A DNA stretch of 64,000 nucleotides from Xanthostigma xanthostigma (lineage: Eukaryota; Arthropoda; Insecta; Raphidioptera; Raphidiidae), in assembly GCA_963575645.1 (NCBI GenBank), contig OY754467.1:51617108-51681107 (forward strand), written 5' to 3'. Positions 9,420-21,859 of the stretch are shown here, piece after piece; within the stretch, counting starts at the first letter, position 1; each line of letters opens with the position of its first letter. Both the position numbers and the translations under genes were made by a program. Below the pieces are notes generated by a model that worked only from the letters and a program-made list of their open reading frames with translations, did no database searches and was not told the origin of the DNA.

Positions 9420-11470
9420 CAGTTATTTAGAAAATATTTTTTTTATTAATAATGAAACCAAACAAACAGTTAAAATAAAAATTAAAACAAATGTTCAAAT
9501 AAACCTTCATTTTGATTAAGCAGTATAGCTTAATCGGTTATAAAAACTTTGTCTCACTTTGTCTAACATTACAGGAATCACATTGAAACGTACTTCGGCG
9601 ATTTTGTCTTTAAGTTCATCCAGATTGTGCCACCATCTCCTGTAGATTTCATTATGTATAGAGGGCAAAGCAATCTCTGATCTTAACTAATTTGTACTGT
9701 GTAATTTTCCCTATGTATGGTTTCCTGTGATACACCCTGTATGTATATCTAGTGTCGTAAGGCGAGATGCGATATTATGCCTAAAACGAGTTGCAGTTTA
9801 CTTGGACTCTATAGCCAAAACGTTACTACTACGGTATGGATTTGTTAACAGTGTTAAAATAATAACAAAATATTTTTGTTAAACTTCATATGCATTCTCC
9901 CTTTTTAATGGGGAGATTTGATTAAAAATTCGATTATCCATCTTAAATTATGTAGGCAACTGTTGCATTTTAAAACAAAACAAGTGTACGAGCACGGTTG
10001 CTGTGCAACCAACATAACATCTGCTAGCGAGCCGGGATAGGTCAACATTATTTAATACAATAATAATTCTAATTGCAATAAATAACAAAACACAATTGCC
10101 AGTACACAAAACCGCAGTTTATTTCAAACAAAACAATGTAATGATAACGGTCAACAACAAATACCGCATTGCTGAAAAACGGACATGTCATTGTTTTAGT
10201 ACAACAGAGATGGGATTAGCGGTCAGTATAAACAAAGGTAGGTAAAGCTTAAATAAAATTATCTGCGGCAGATAAATTAAATAAATATTCGACTAAATAA
10301 CGTAGCATCATAATTTCAAGCGCATAGTCATAACATTGGTATATTATTCTAATGTGAAATTTCTTTAAAAGTACCAACCTAGTCAAACTATAAATGGGTT
10401 CAATTTATCCGTTCCATAATTTACTAGAAAACTATAACGAATTTAATACTTTTCTGTCCGTTGTTTCAAAGCCTAGATATTCTGAGTGTCACCAAATGTA
10501 ATAAATAATAAATAAAATTGCAGAAGTTATATTAATAATGATTAAAAATTAATTAGAAGAGACGTGAATTCAATGCTACAGCGACGGTTTCCAGATGAGA
10601 ACAACTTGAAAATTGAGATCACAATTTCTGTTTAGAACAATGTGTCTATGAGTTGGCGTTGCTGTCACAAAATCTTGGTAAAATATCAAACTAATTTCAA
10701 CGATATTGGCATAATCATGAAATCATAAACAAACAGTATGTATTAACTACTGAGCTCTATTATCTGAACTTTGAATAAACTAACTTGTACTATGCCATAA
10801 TATATAGACACCAGATTTAAGCATTTAATTATTATAGATCTAGGATAACTGATGTAATATCATTGATTTCCTGGTCTTCAGTGTTAATTTTGATAACTTT
10901 TTCATTTACTTATAGTTTACAATTTCATCTTTATTGGACCACAAACAGAGTAAATTCAGGGTACCATTGGATAAGCCGAATCCAGTTACCTACATCTTCT
11001 TATATTTCTCTAATCATATCGCTATTGCAGCGTTAAGGGGATTGCCTTGGATATACTTTTCGTATTTGTTCCTGTTTCCGGCTAGTCTCAGAAGCTGACT
11101 TAACATTTTCCCACAAGTCATAGTCACCTTCACCATCTCCTCTTGTTGCTTACAGAAATCTTAACTTTACGAATTGGGATTCCTACAAAACTGCTGCTAA
11201 TCAATTGTGACGATTGACAACATCATCGTATATGGACAATTATCTATTATGTAAAGTCAAAAAACCAAAGAATTTACCAAAGTACAATTCGTGCCAATTG
11301 AAAGAAACTCTTGGATAAACTTTTTTCGGGAATCTAAAATCTTCCAACGACCAACGGGTACAATGATCCATAAGGTACTCTCAAACAAATCCATGAAATT
11401 AATCATATCTGGAAAAAAGATTCTCAATCACATGGAGGAGACTTACTTCTCTGAGGTTAGATTCAAGTAA
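9420..11470. other. gene-free intronic DNA
   Basis: AT-rich sequence with no Ig, transposase or RNA signature that I can recognise. A phrase at about 9690-9740 (GTGTAATTTTCCCTATGTAT) resembles in reverse the stretch at 8140-8165, so some of this is also repeat-derived. Confidence 0.5.
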
Positions 11471-11479
11471 ATCAAATGA

Positions 11480-11790
11480 ACTTGCATGGTTCACGGGTGA
11501 CTCCAAAGCCTCGGTTGATACTGGATCCGGCTGTATAGATCAGATCAGAATATATTTTTTCTTGGGAGGCCATATAGCCTAGTCAAGAACTATTCTATGT
11601 ATTTTTCTCAAGAATTTCAGTTCTTGACTAGGCTAATACCACTATTCAGGCTGAACTATGTGCTATCACAGCCTGTATATAAGAAAATAAAAACAGGGCT
11701 TATATCACTTCTTCAGGGCATTTTACATATATATAAGTGATTGGTCGACTATCTCTTATACATAAAAGGGCAGTATAACATCATATAAAC
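11480..11790 (+). pseudogene. decayed LINE RNase H-like fragment
   Basis: In one plus-strand frame the DNA reads WFTGDSKASVDTGSGC (about 11488-11535). About 90 bp on, after interruption, it reads TTIQAELCAIT. These match the two hallmarks of RNase H-type domains in jockey/R1-like non-LTR retrotransposons (a TDGS-like box, then the QAE-x-x-AI box). A perfect hairpin (stem TAGCCTAGTCAAGAACT, 11576-11633 region) separates them. Frame breaks show it is dead. Identification rests on two short motifs. Confidence 0.45.
11576..11633. repeat. inverted repeat of about 18 bp arms
   Basis: AGCCTAGTCAAGAACT near 11577 is matched by AGTTCTTGACTAGGCT near 11617, with a loop of about 24 nt. It interrupts the RNase H-like fragment and may be a small insertion or its fold-back scar. 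Confidence 0.6.
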
Positions 11791-12774
11791 TTTATACAAC
11801 AGTATTTTCAGAGTAATTCAAAAGTAAATATTTGTTTTTTTGGTATGTTTTATTTTTTTCAAATAATAGTTTCAGCACGTTCAAGTAAAATAATTAAAAT
11901 TGTTTTCAAACAAACTGTTGAATGACCTGAATATGTTAGTGATTCAGGATATTCAGCTGTATATAATATGTACGTATTTTGTTCAACAAAGGAAGGTTCG
12001 GAGAAACTAATCACAGTTACTATTTAGTTGAATGAAGTCGAACGATATTGAACCGCCGTACTTTCGTAACTCCGTCTCTCAGCCATTATCGAAAATAGTT
12101 TGAAACCATATTATAGTTTTGAACTGACGAGATAATATGACGTAGAAAATACTGCTCTACGTTCACTTACAATAATTAACTTAAATGTTCATACATTTAA
12201 CGTAAGTTTTTCAAAATTTCTGATTTAATTCTTGTTATTACAAAAATAATGAGACCGCGGAGAAATCAGAACTAATTAATAAAGTAAATAATTTTTTTTA
12301 ATATACCACGTTTTTAAAACGAAGGTTGCGTTTCGACCCCTCCCTCTTTGGGCCATATAATATTTATATTTTTTTACGATGAATTTTTGTTTTTACTAAC
12401 TAAAAAGAAGAAAATAATAAAATAAATAAAAAACATTTTTAATATATACCACGTTTTTAAAACCAACTAAAAAGTATAAAATATTTTTTTTAACTTGTAG
12501 AATTTGAAACGAAAAACGTGGCTTCACTCGTCGAAAATGTATGTCATTAAGCCCTAGATACACAATCTACTATTGTACAAGAAAAACCAAGCACAGGACT
12601 CTTCTTTTAATGCTAATATAGCTTCTATAAAAGGAACTGAATTTCTTTTATAAAAAAAGTGAATTGATTGCTTTGATCATTTTCCACTATACTGCGACTG
12701 TATGAGCGGAAACGTACATAGGAATCAGGAATACACGTCGTACAGTTCACAAAATAAAAAAATAATACGATATA

Positions 12775-13345
12775 CAGTGTAAACTCCATTTAACGTCACT
12801 CGATATAGCGACAAACTCCTTAAAACGTTCGAAATTACTTAACTCTAGTTGGTTTACCTTGCTGCTCATACAATGATACACTCTAAATAACGACACATCC
12901 ACTCTAAATAACGACAACAATACGTCATCATTAAGCAATAAACAGTACTTGTTTGTTATTTTGTTGCTTTGTTGTCGGCATCATGCGTATCGATGATTCT
13001 TAGAAATTCGTTCTTTTTTGTTGGGATTATCTTTCATATGTTTAGCTCAGCTGCTTATCGATAGGTTATCATATTCTTAGTTGCCTACAAACTTGTAAAC
13101 TGTGAACATGGCGAGTAAAAGAAAATCTTTGTGTATTGACGAAAAAGTTTTATTAATACGCGCAATAGAGGCGGGAGAAGAGATAAGTGATGTTGGAAAA
13201 CGCTTTGGATTCAGATTTTATAAATTATAAGTAAATACATATTATACTTAGTAAAAAAATATTAATTCTCTCCGTTTAACGCCAACTCTCAACAACGTCA
13301 CAAAATGCACAGTCCCTTGAGTGTCGCTTTATAGAGTTTATACTG
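12775..13345 (+). mobile_element. pogo/Tigger-like element, internally deleted
   Basis: The ends are CAGTGTAAACTCCATTTAAC and, reversed, CAGTATAAACTCTATAAAGC. A TA flanks each side, as expected of the Tc1/mariner-pogo superfamily. At 571 bp it is far shorter than a full element. It retains the transposase start at 13108-13230. Confidence 0.75.
13108..13230 (+). pseudogene. pogo/Tigger transposase N-terminus, truncated
   Basis: Forty codons from ATG to TAA read MASKRKSLCIDEKVLLIRAI and then EAGEEISDVGKRFG. This is the first helix-turn-helix (CENP-B N-terminal / psq type) of Tigger transposases, which binds the TIR. Sequence after GKRFG is lost, together with the CENP-B second HTH and the DDE catalytic domain. 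It cannot encode an active transposase. It lies inside the element with matching TIRs. Confidence 0.7.
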
Positions 13346-13561
13346 TATTTTCAAATTTATGTTTTAAGTATTTGATTTTTGTATATGACGGATATTACCT
13401 TTTGGTTTCTTAATACGTTAACAATGCTTAAGACAGCAAATTTTTGAAAACGGTCGATTTCGAAAACGTTAAATAAGAAAGTGTTGAAATAACATTTTTT
13501 TAAGAATTTGTGTTATTGTAAATCACCGCATTTTTAAGAATGTACTCACATTTGTGTAGTT

Positions 13562-14084
13562 CAGAGGTTCCCAAACTTTTTTGTCTCGTAGACCACTTGC
13601 CATGTTTTTCGGTTTTGGGTAGACCCCCTGCTTTACTGATATTAATTTTTTGCAAATTCATTAATTTCAAATGTATTTTTGACAACCGGTATAGTGCTAC
13701 TCACTTTGAACGATTTAAATTTAAACGGTAGTGAAATGTAGTGTGAAATGTCTAGTTTTATACATTTATTAATTAGAATCAAATTAAAACGAACCAAATT
13801 AAAATTTAATTTCTGTTACATAAAATAACTAAGCAAAAAATAAATGCTTTTAGTGTGAGGGATGAACCTGATGCTTTAATAATAAATTTTCAACGTTTGG
13901 CATCAATTTAGTTAGATTTAATCTTAAATCTCTTCGGTTAACGATGTCCAGTTTGTTTCTTTTTTTGTTAGGAGATTCACTATCGTTAACCCCCATTTTC
14001 ATTTCATGGACCCCCAATTTTTCTTCCCCCTGATATGGACCCCTTGCAAGTTGTCGTCGATATAGACCACTTTGGGAATCACTG
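13562..14084. mobile_element. non-autonomous hAT element, TSD GTGTAGTT
   Basis: Starts CAGAGGTTCCCAAACTTTTT and ends GGGAATCACTG, with a perfect 8-bp duplication GTGTAGTT at 13554-13561 and 14085-14092. The 523-bp body is a reverse-orientation relative of 58917-59421. It includes, on the minus strand, the decayed C-terminal tail of a hAT transposase. Confidence 0.9.
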
Positions 14085-14416
14085 GTGTAGTTTATACGTC
14101 TCTATTAAAGAGTGTAATCTCAGTATTCGATATTGAAATCATAACCTGCTATCGATGTGTAAATCCAGTATTATGTATGTAAGGTTAGGTTGGTTCAAAT
14201 GGATGAAGGAATCTTGTATTCAGCAGGTATAGACTTATATGAAAACTTATTCGCATAGGTAGGTTAATACAAATTTTATATACCAATGCTAGAGGCCCCA
14301 TACTTCGTAATGCATAGTTTCTAATCTCTGAAAAGACTTTCCCCTAGTAATAGTCGTAAAATTTCCAATTTCATCGAAATTTCTCTAAATTTGAATATTT
14401 GTCGAAATATTAAACA

Positions 14417-14800
14417 ATCATTTAATGTTGAATGACACACTGTAAGTGCAATAGTACTAAGCTTACAGTGACTTAAACCATTCACATTGACGTCGTCGAC
14501 AAAGATATAATATTGTAACAATAAACATTATAATTGTTAAGCTTTTATTAACTTTATCCGAAATGCGGATAATATAAGATCAGAATCGTATTAAAATGAG
14601 CTCACAGCTGAGTGTGTGTATTGTGCTGTGCAATGCTACGTAACTCCTGATCATGTATGATGACAGTTCACACCTCTGCAGTCTGCACTCTTGTGTAGTG
14701 CGTACTGTTTAGTGTGAACGACCAGCTCTGAGCGACTCTTTTTCGTGAGCGGAGCGCACGGAGCCAGCTCCCAATAAAGAGTCATGTGGACACATCACTA
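14417..14800. repeat. remnant of the 56103-type hAT element
   Basis: Shares ATGTTGAATGACACACTGTA, GTGAGCGGAGC and the right end GGACACATCACTA with the complete element at 56103-56682. The left end is missing, so this copy is truncated. The ORFs across it are repeat-derived. Confidence 0.7.
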
Positions 14801-14882
14801 AAGATAACAAACTATCTGAACTACACTGTTTAAAAATTTAAATAGATAGCTAGTCTGTGAGCGTATTGTAGATAGTTTTTCG

Positions 14883-15061
14883 CAGATCCACGGGGGGGGG
14901 GGTTTCGGGTTCAAACCCCCCCTTCCAGAGAATCAAAAATCCCAAATTAAAAACTTACTGCGTGATAAAAAAAAAGTTTTTCATGTTTTTCATGAATTCT
15001 CCGCAAAAGGAGTAAAAATTTTTCAAGACCCCCCCTTGCCGTAATCCTGGATCCGCCACTG
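14883..15061. mobile_element. small hAT MITE, TSD GTTTTTCG
   Basis: Only 179 bp, starting CAGATCCACGGGGGG and ending GGATCCGCCACTG. GTTTTTCG is duplicated on both sides (14875-14882, 15062-15069). A C/G-rich interior with CCCCCCCTT flanks. No coding. Confidence 0.85.
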
Positions 15062-15549
15062 GTTTTTCGACTTCGCTGGCGTTGAGATAGTACAGTTTAG
15101 TTCGTAGTAGTCGACTAGGTATTTCAATCTCATTTGAAATGAACGTACCTATTTACCCATATCGGTATCAAGGGGTTTGACGCAATTCATGTAAATCGCC
15201 CCAAATTCCATTGGCAGCACTGATATTCAAATTTCTATGTAATATTTGTATAGATCGCGTACCACACCTTCCCCGTGCCATACACATGTTTTATAACTCT
15301 GTACAGCCTACTGGATCACACAATTGTAGATATACCTATAGGCGGTGTGCACGAAGCCTACTAGCGCCGCTAGTGGGCAATAGAGAATTATTGAACTCAC
15401 TTTTTATGGAAATCGCGACATGTTTCTAAGGTGATAAGTCAAAAACTTTAGTTGGCCATGATGTGTCAAATAAAAAATTTAATAAGTAAAACTGATGTTA
15501 ATTTTATATAGATACCATAAACTTCTGATTGAAAACTATTATATAAATA

Positions 15550-15790
15550 GCATAACACAAAAGGTATGTGAAAATTATTTATTTATCAATTATGCAGACG
15601 TATAGGTACGATATAGGTCAAACGGATGAACGGATTAAAAACCAAATTTTGGGATGTTGTTTGGTATGGAAATATGAAAAGCCTTATTGTTTTTGGAGAA
15701 AATCACATGCACATAAAAATGTATTTGCAGCCGGTTTTAAATTTTGCTCTAAATATACCACACATTTTTTTAAAACAATTCCACCGTTGA
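15550..15790 (+). repeat. fragment of the 46077-48020 TIR family
   Basis: Contains GTCAAACGGATGAACGGATT and TTGGGATGTTGTTTGGTATG, both close to the subterminal part of the long-TIR element at 46077-48020. The 92-codon ORF at 15568-15846 overlies this repeat and is not judged a gene. Confidence 0.55.
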
Positions 15791-16289
15791 TCAGATTATC
15801 TATTCATTTTGTGGTCATCAGCCTTGAACTAGTCATTAACACATAAAAATTACCGTTCAATTGTTATTTTAAATATTAAAAAAATACAACAAGAAAACAA
15901 TACTTGATAAACGTCATCATAGAGATATTAAAAATAAAATCCAAATGCGTAGTTAGGTATCACAATGCTCACTAAAATCTGTTTTTATATTAAATGATAT
16001 GAAAGAAATCAAACTATAAAAAGCGTGCGAAAGTAGGTAATTATTTTTTCATTTATTTTATATTGTTTGTCTTCTTAATTTACATAAACTTAATAATTTT
16101 TGCAGAGAATAATAAATAAATAAGTTTGGTATAACTAAATGTTATTTTAAAAAAATGACATCACTGTTCATTACATTTATCATTTTGTTATTCACTTTAC
16201 AACACTTTGTTATGTCATCTATTAAATTTTTTTTTATTATAGTCAACTTCTTGTTTTGTCAGCAAAAATAAACCATTTTATCACTTTTT

Positions 16290-16718
16290 TTAATTTGTTG
16301 ATAAATAATAAACATTTCCTTTGAACCACTTAATATCATAATGCATAATTTTTTCTATAGTAGCATCATCAACAAGGTACGTTAGCAGTGTTTGTCTTTT
16401 GTCAATCCGATTGTCAATTGTCCAACACAACGTATCACCTAGAGCTAACTTCCGATGACTGTCGTGACAACAGTTCACTTGGTTCAAAAACGAAATCACT
16501 TCACAACTTGTTGATTCGACGAAACATCGGATTTCTTCCATTAATTCCAAAGGAAGACTGATTCCATTTATGATTTCGATGACGAATCTCACTACTTCAT
16601 CTTTTTGTGCTCCATTAAATTCAGATATTTTCTCAAATCTGCGTCTTAAAAGATCCGAAGACCATAACTGTTGACAAACTGCATTTCTTGCCAGTGAAAA
16701 CAACGTCGGAACTCCCAT
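16290..16718 (-). CDS. 142-codon intronic ORF, function unknown
   Basis: A single open frame begins at ATG in an AAAATGGGA context (MGVPTLFSLARNAVCQQL) and ends in YYLSTN. It is predicted all soluble, with no signal peptide, no membrane segment and no Ig features. Leu, Glu and Cys are spread evenly and there are no long homopolymers, unlike the surrounding AT-rich shadows. The N-terminal half (leucine- and arginine-rich, then SLPLELMEEI) looks helical. It is vaguely like the Leu/Cys-x-Leu-Pro pattern of SOCS/VHL-box or LRR-cap regions, but that is a weak impression. It lies on the same strand as Dscam2 inside the Ig5a-Ig5b intron. An AATAAA (minus) near 16233 could serve as a poly(A) signal. 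It may be a small intronless or retrocopied gene, or a TE-borne ORF. Confidence 0.45.
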   Translation of the reverse strand: MGVPTLFSLARNAVCQQLWSSDLLRRRFEKISEFNGAQKDEVVRFVIEIINGISLPLELMEEIRCFVESTSCEVISFLNQVNCCHDSHRKLALGDTLCWTIDNRIDKRQTLLTYLVDDATIEKIMHYDIKWFKGNVYYLSTN

Positions 16719-17151
16719 TTTACGACAGCTCTATTGGCGTAATTTAGAAAACTATGTTTAAAACGTTTCGAATTTAAAACACAGAGGTTATAGTGCTTCA
16801 GAAAATTAACAATAAAAACACAGTTCTGTGACAGACACATATTTGATGTCTATTTTTACGACTTTAAAAATACATTTTGAAAGTTATTTCGATTAGATAT
16901 TATTAAAGTATGCGAAGAAAACAAAACAGCAGGTATTGAAGGCAACTTTTCACTTTTCTGACACTACTGAACATAAACAAAGTATTTCGTGTACGTTTAT
17001 ATATTTGTTATTCTTTAAATAATATACATAAATTACATTTACGAACAATAGAAGATTATATCTAAATGCAGTGGTGGAGTCACATCGGTGTCCGCATGAA
17101 AGTTCGTCACAGGTGACATTCATTTGTTTTGATTTATAGAAATATTAATTA

Positions 17152-17922
17152 CTAGCGGACCAGCCCGGTTTCACCTCGGGTGCAAAAGAGCGAATGGGGA
17201 ATGGAGGGACATGAGTATGCACATTCATCTTAGTTTACCATGATGAATGTTGTGTCCAAATTTCATAATGATCGGAGTTACCCTTCAAAAGTTTTTGTCG
17301 TTAAAAAGCAGTATTTATACATTTTTAAGTAATAAATTTTTTTTAAACAATAATTACTGCAATTAATAAAATATAATAAATATTTAATTGAAAACACTGT
17401 AGCAAAATTATTTTTATATGGGTATACCTATAGTTGTAACAGTTTTCAAGTGAGCTTTTAATTAGATTTATTTAATTTTAATTAGTCGTAATAAAATTTT
17501 TAAAAATTGAAATGTAAGCCTTAGAAGAAAGCAATGTAGAAAATAAAAAAAATAAAAATATATTTGCTGACGTGGGGCTTGAACTCAAGACTCTGGTATT
17601 AAGAGCCTTACGCTCTACCGACTGAGCTATCCGGGCTTGTGAATGTGAGGCGCAATATTTAGTTAAGGCATTTCATCTGATAATGTTTGTCGGGCGGACT
17701 AGTTTTGAGATACATCTTGCAACATTTTTCATTGATGTTCCGCTCCAATTGGTCGTAGCGTGATATTATATAGCCTATAGCCTTCCTCGATAAATGGGCT
17801 ATCCAACAAAAAAAATCAATTCGAACCAGTAGTTTGTGAGATTACCGCGATCAACCAAACAAACAAACATACAAACAAACATACAAACAAACAAACTCTT
17901 CAGCTTTATATATTAGTATAGA
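17152..17922 (-). mobile_element. non-autonomous Helitron with tRNA-Lys-like insert
   Basis: On the minus strand it starts TCTATACTAATATATAAAGC and ends with the hairpin CCCGAGGTGAAACCGGG, a few bases, then CTAG. It is inserted between A and T as Helitrons do. Length 771 bp, no Rep/helicase gene. It carries a tRNA-Lys-like sequence at 17565-17636. Related copies: 21152-21590, 53491-54077 and part of 55040-55284. Confidence 0.88.
17565..17636 (-). tRNA. tRNA-Lys(CTT)-like sequence inside a Helitron
   Basis: The 5' part reads GCCCGGATAGCTCAGTCGG with an intact A-box, D arm and an anticodon loop containing CTT. The T arm is altered (GAGTTCAAGCC instead of GGTTCGAGCC), and the 3' acceptor strand no longer pairs with the 5' strand. 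It is therefore probably a captured and decaying tRNA copy, not a working gene. Confidence 0.6.
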
Positions 17923-18191
17923 TGACTCCAACACTGTCGATTTTAATGAATACCTAGTATACCTCTTATCGAAAAATTTGCCATCACTATATAGATTATC
18001 TCTACAGATATAGTATATCTACGTATAGATATAGGTATGAAAATTCAATACAAAATTTGACAAATCAAACGTCAAATCTAGCCGGAAGAACTGTTTTAAA
18101 ATCGCAACCTACGCATAACTTTCTCGTTATGTTTTGATTAGTTATAGAATGTTTTCCAAACATTGATTGATATCTTCCTTTGACTTTATAC

Positions 18192-19016
18192 TAGGGTGTG
18201 CCATTTTTAGGCGACTTTTTTTTTCAATAAAAAAACAGGCTGAAAACCTTCGAAAATGTGAAAAAAAAGTCACACCAAAGATGAGTTCTTAATATTAAGT
18301 AATATTAAGAGGTGCCTGTTCCGAATTTTCCATTTTCCATCTAATAGGAAAAAAATCATTTTTTTGCTTATTTTTGTAGTTTAACAATAAAACAAATATA
18401 GTTACATCATTTACTTTTGATAGGACTTTATAATTTCTATTAAGTCTCAAAATTTCCATATACTTACAGATGAGAAGATTTTTTTTAATTTAAACTTTTC
18501 TTGAACCCAATTCATAAATACCTTTTGTTTAACCGTTAATCGAATAAAATATTATCTGAGACGTAAATTTTTTTTTTATTTCCTGATTTTCATTTTCTGA
18601 TTAAAATTAATTTTTAAGACATAAAAAAAGTCATCAGTATTAATCTAATAAACTAAAAGTCATAATTTTATATATTTCGAACTTTAAGTTTAAATATCTT
18701 CAGTAGGGTTCACTCTATGAAAAAATATATTGGAGATTTTTTGTAGAGCGTTCAATTTCCTGTTCAATTCCCTGTGAGAATCATATTCGGGGTTATTTTT
18801 ACAATGCTTTATTGTTAAACTACAAAAATAAGCAAAAAAAATGATTTTTTTCCTATGTTATTTAGATGGAAAATGGAAAATTCGGAACAGGCACCTCTTA
18901 ATATTAATATTAAGAACTCATCTTTGGTGTGACTTTTTTTTCACATTTTCGAAGGTTTTCAGCCTGTTTTTTGTTGAAAAAAAAGTCGCCTAAAAATGCC
19001 AAAATGGCACACCCTA
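18192..19016. mobile_element. hAT element with ~200-bp TIRs, TSD CTTTATAC
   Basis: The 825-bp element begins TAGGGTGTGCCATTTTTAGG and ends with its near-exact reverse (…AATGGCACACCCTA). A perfect 8-bp duplication CTTTATAC flanks it (18184-18191, 19017-19024). Terminal repeats extend about 200 bp and are still nearly identical. No transposase ORF inside. Confidence 0.92.
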
Positions 19017-19126
19017 CTTTATACATACGAATTTTTAAATTTAATGTAGGTAATAGGTACCTATATGTATCAGAATATCTGCATTTCGTTGATCTATATA
19101 TTTTTTAAACAACCTATTATATTTAA

Positions 19127-19618
19127 CTAGCTGTTACACGCGATCGAGATGAAACACGGATTCATTCCCATTATTTGGCATAGTTACTCCTTTTTCTACA
19201 GAGATCCCCCTAATAAATTTCAAAATTGATGACGTTCACGTGATCAACGTCCTGACAAACCTTGTTGATTTTTAGACTATTTACCTCTTTTCACTTCTCT
19301 GAAGGGGCTGTTTTTGAAAAAAAAAAAAACACGAGACACGTGTTTATTTATTTGTTTACAGGAGTAATCCTGCGCACTTTCGAATTTATACATCCTATCT
19401 TATATGATTCCTTCAAGCAAATAACCCTCGTCACACCCTTTTAAGGGTTGAATTTTCAAAAATTCGTTCTTAGCGAATGCCTACGTCATAATAATTATCA
19501 GTGTGCCAAATTTCAGCCCAATCCGTCCAGTAGTTTGAGCTGTGCGTTGATAGATCTGTCAGTTAGTCATTCAGTCAGTTAGTTCATCAGGCACGGTTTC
19601 CTTATATATATTTATAGA
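19127..19618 (-). mobile_element. Helitron-like element
   Basis: Minus-strand start TCTATAAATATATATAAGG preceded by A, and end CTAG followed by T, with a CG-rich self-complementary patch (CGCGATCG) near the end. The 492-bp body has no coding. The 3' hairpin is weaker than in other copies, so the class call is moderate. Confidence 0.5.
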
Positions 19619-19619
19619 T

Positions 19620-21150
19620 AATTTAAGTTTGTTCAGTCAGGTTTAAATTTTACCAAACATTCGAATCCAGGAACTTTTGCTGCTGAAGTAGGATCTACTA
19701 AATTCAAAATCTTTTGTATACATTCATAATAAATTATATTGTTATTATTATCTGTTTACCTGGAGAACATTTATTTCCTGAAAAAAACGCAGTCACTGAT
19801 TCATCTGAAATATTTATTATTCTTAATCATATTACTTGTCTAAAGAATTGGGTAGGAAAATAAATGTTTCACTTATATTAGTCATGAATTGTAATTTTAA
19901 AAACATGTAAAAACAAATAGATAAAATTTCTAATTTTAAACCAACAATACGTTTATTACTCACTTCAAATCAATTAGTAAAATAGTAGTGATAAAATAAA
20001 ATAAAATTAGTCTATGGTAACTTAATTGTCATAGATGCGTAATCTTCCTGCTGAGATTTTATATCTGTACGATAGCTTTAAACTGGCGGCTTCGCTCGCG
20101 CTAACGCCACTTAACAAAAACCTGATCGTAGCTGGGGAAAAAAGTATCTTATATCGAAGAATCTCGTTAGAGATTCTTTTCTGTGCTAAATGCCGACGAA
20201 TCTCTAACAGATTCTTATACATTGATTTTGCCTCTTTCCCATATAACGCCGTGTATATGAGGCCAGTTTCCAAGTTTTTTAGTTAGACTGATGAAAATTC
20301 TGAAATCATGTTTTCTCGTCTATGTCGCTATATCAGTTGTTGATGCCTTTGAATTTAAACAATGATATATAATAAAGTCTTTACCAATTACGATTTATTT
20401 TAATTATTTTCTAATATTTGTTTTTAAATTCCAATATTCCACAATGGGAAATAATAAACACATGAAGAAGTAATCGATCAGCCCGAAACTCGAATTCTAG
20501 GTTCCAGTCAGCGTTACTTACTAGTTAGTAAGTTGCTGATGATGTCATACTTAAATGGCGAAACGTCAAATTTATTAAAATTAAATTAATTTTTATCAAT
20601 ATTTCCAACTTTCTACGATTTATCTTATTATTATCTATTATTTTTACTAATTTCACAGAATTTGTTCATTAATAAACGTGAAATAGAAAGGAGGATATTT
20701 TTTAATATAATAATTAATATCTGTTTACATACTATAGAACAACACAATAATGCAATTAATATTCGTTAATTAATTAAAATATTTTCTTGTTCCTATATAT
20801 AAATTAAGTGGTTTATGTGCTTATTTTCAAGCTTCTTTATTAAAAAATACCTATATTAATTAAAATTTTCACCGAGAACCACATTTTTATCAGCTAATAT
20901 TTATATACCTTTTAACAATATTAGTTTTCTAGTTCACGTTAATTAATTAATAAAATGATTGAAATAATTATCTTCACGTTTTAACATAATATCTCATATA
21001 CAGTGAATTACATTTAAAATGCAATATACGTGGGTTTTGTTGATATGGTAGCCATGGAATTATAAATTAGAGATTCGTAAAGAAAAACTATTCCAAAATT
21101 ATTATATTAAATAAGCGCTTTCGACATTTACAGCCATCTTCAGATAATCA
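19620..21150. other. gene-free intronic DNA with a small two-strand open region
   Basis: At 20022-20290 both strands are open for 83 codons. The stretch contains GGCTTCGCTCGCGCTAACG and two near-palindromic units (GAATCTCGTTAGAGATTC; GAATCTCTAACAGATTC). I take this as a repeat, not a gene. The rest is AT-rich with nothing recognised. Confidence 0.45.
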
Positions 21151-21151
21151 A

Positions 21152-21590
21152 ATGAGCTATTAATTAGATTTATTTAATTTTAATTAGTCGTAATAAAATT
21201 TTTAAAAATTGAAATGTATAAGCCTTAGAAGAAAGCAATGTAGAAAATAAAAAAAAAATAAAAATATATTCGCCGACGTGGGGCTTGAACTCAAGATCCT
21301 GGTATTAAGAGTCTTAAGCTCTACCCTTGTGAATGTGAGACGCTAATATTGCAATATTTAGTTAAGGCATTTCACTTGATAATATTTGTCGGACGGACTA
21401 GTTTTGAGATACATCTTGCAACATTTTTTATTGATGCTCCTATTGGCCGTAGCGTGATATTATATAGCCTATAGCCTTCCTCGATAAATGGGCCATCCAA
21501 CAGAAAAAAACATTTTCAATTCGAACAAGTAGTTCCTGAGATTATCGCGTTCAACCAAACAAACAAACAAACTCTTCAGCTTTATATAGA
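21152..21590 (-). mobile_element. 3'-truncated Helitron, tRNA-Lys-like remnant
   Basis: Starts TCTATATAAAGCTGAAGAG (minus, at 21590) and follows the 17152-17922 element closely until about 21152, where its 3' end is lost. The tRNA-Lys-like segment (about 21268-21330) has lost its anticodon-stem and A-box part. Confidence 0.75.
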
Positions 21591-21859
21591 TTTGAACGTA
21601 TACTGTACCAAAGAATTCGAAACAACCAAATTATTGTAAACTCGGACGTTGTGCTCATAGCACTTTTGTCCCGTCAACATTTCTTAAAGCACACGTTCAG
21701 TATAATATAATGTGCTGTACTTATAGAATAGTTCTATAGAACCCCGCTTCCATTCATTCACACGCTCGAGGGATTGCTTTCAGGGGCGGCCATGTTGAAC
21801 ATAGCTCTTTAATGTAATTTTACATACACTTATATCGTGTGTTCTCTAAAACTTATCAC

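Noticed and set aside
20022-20286. 83-codon ORFs on both strands
   Set aside because: Both strands open over a self-complementary stretch; no family or codon signal supports either.
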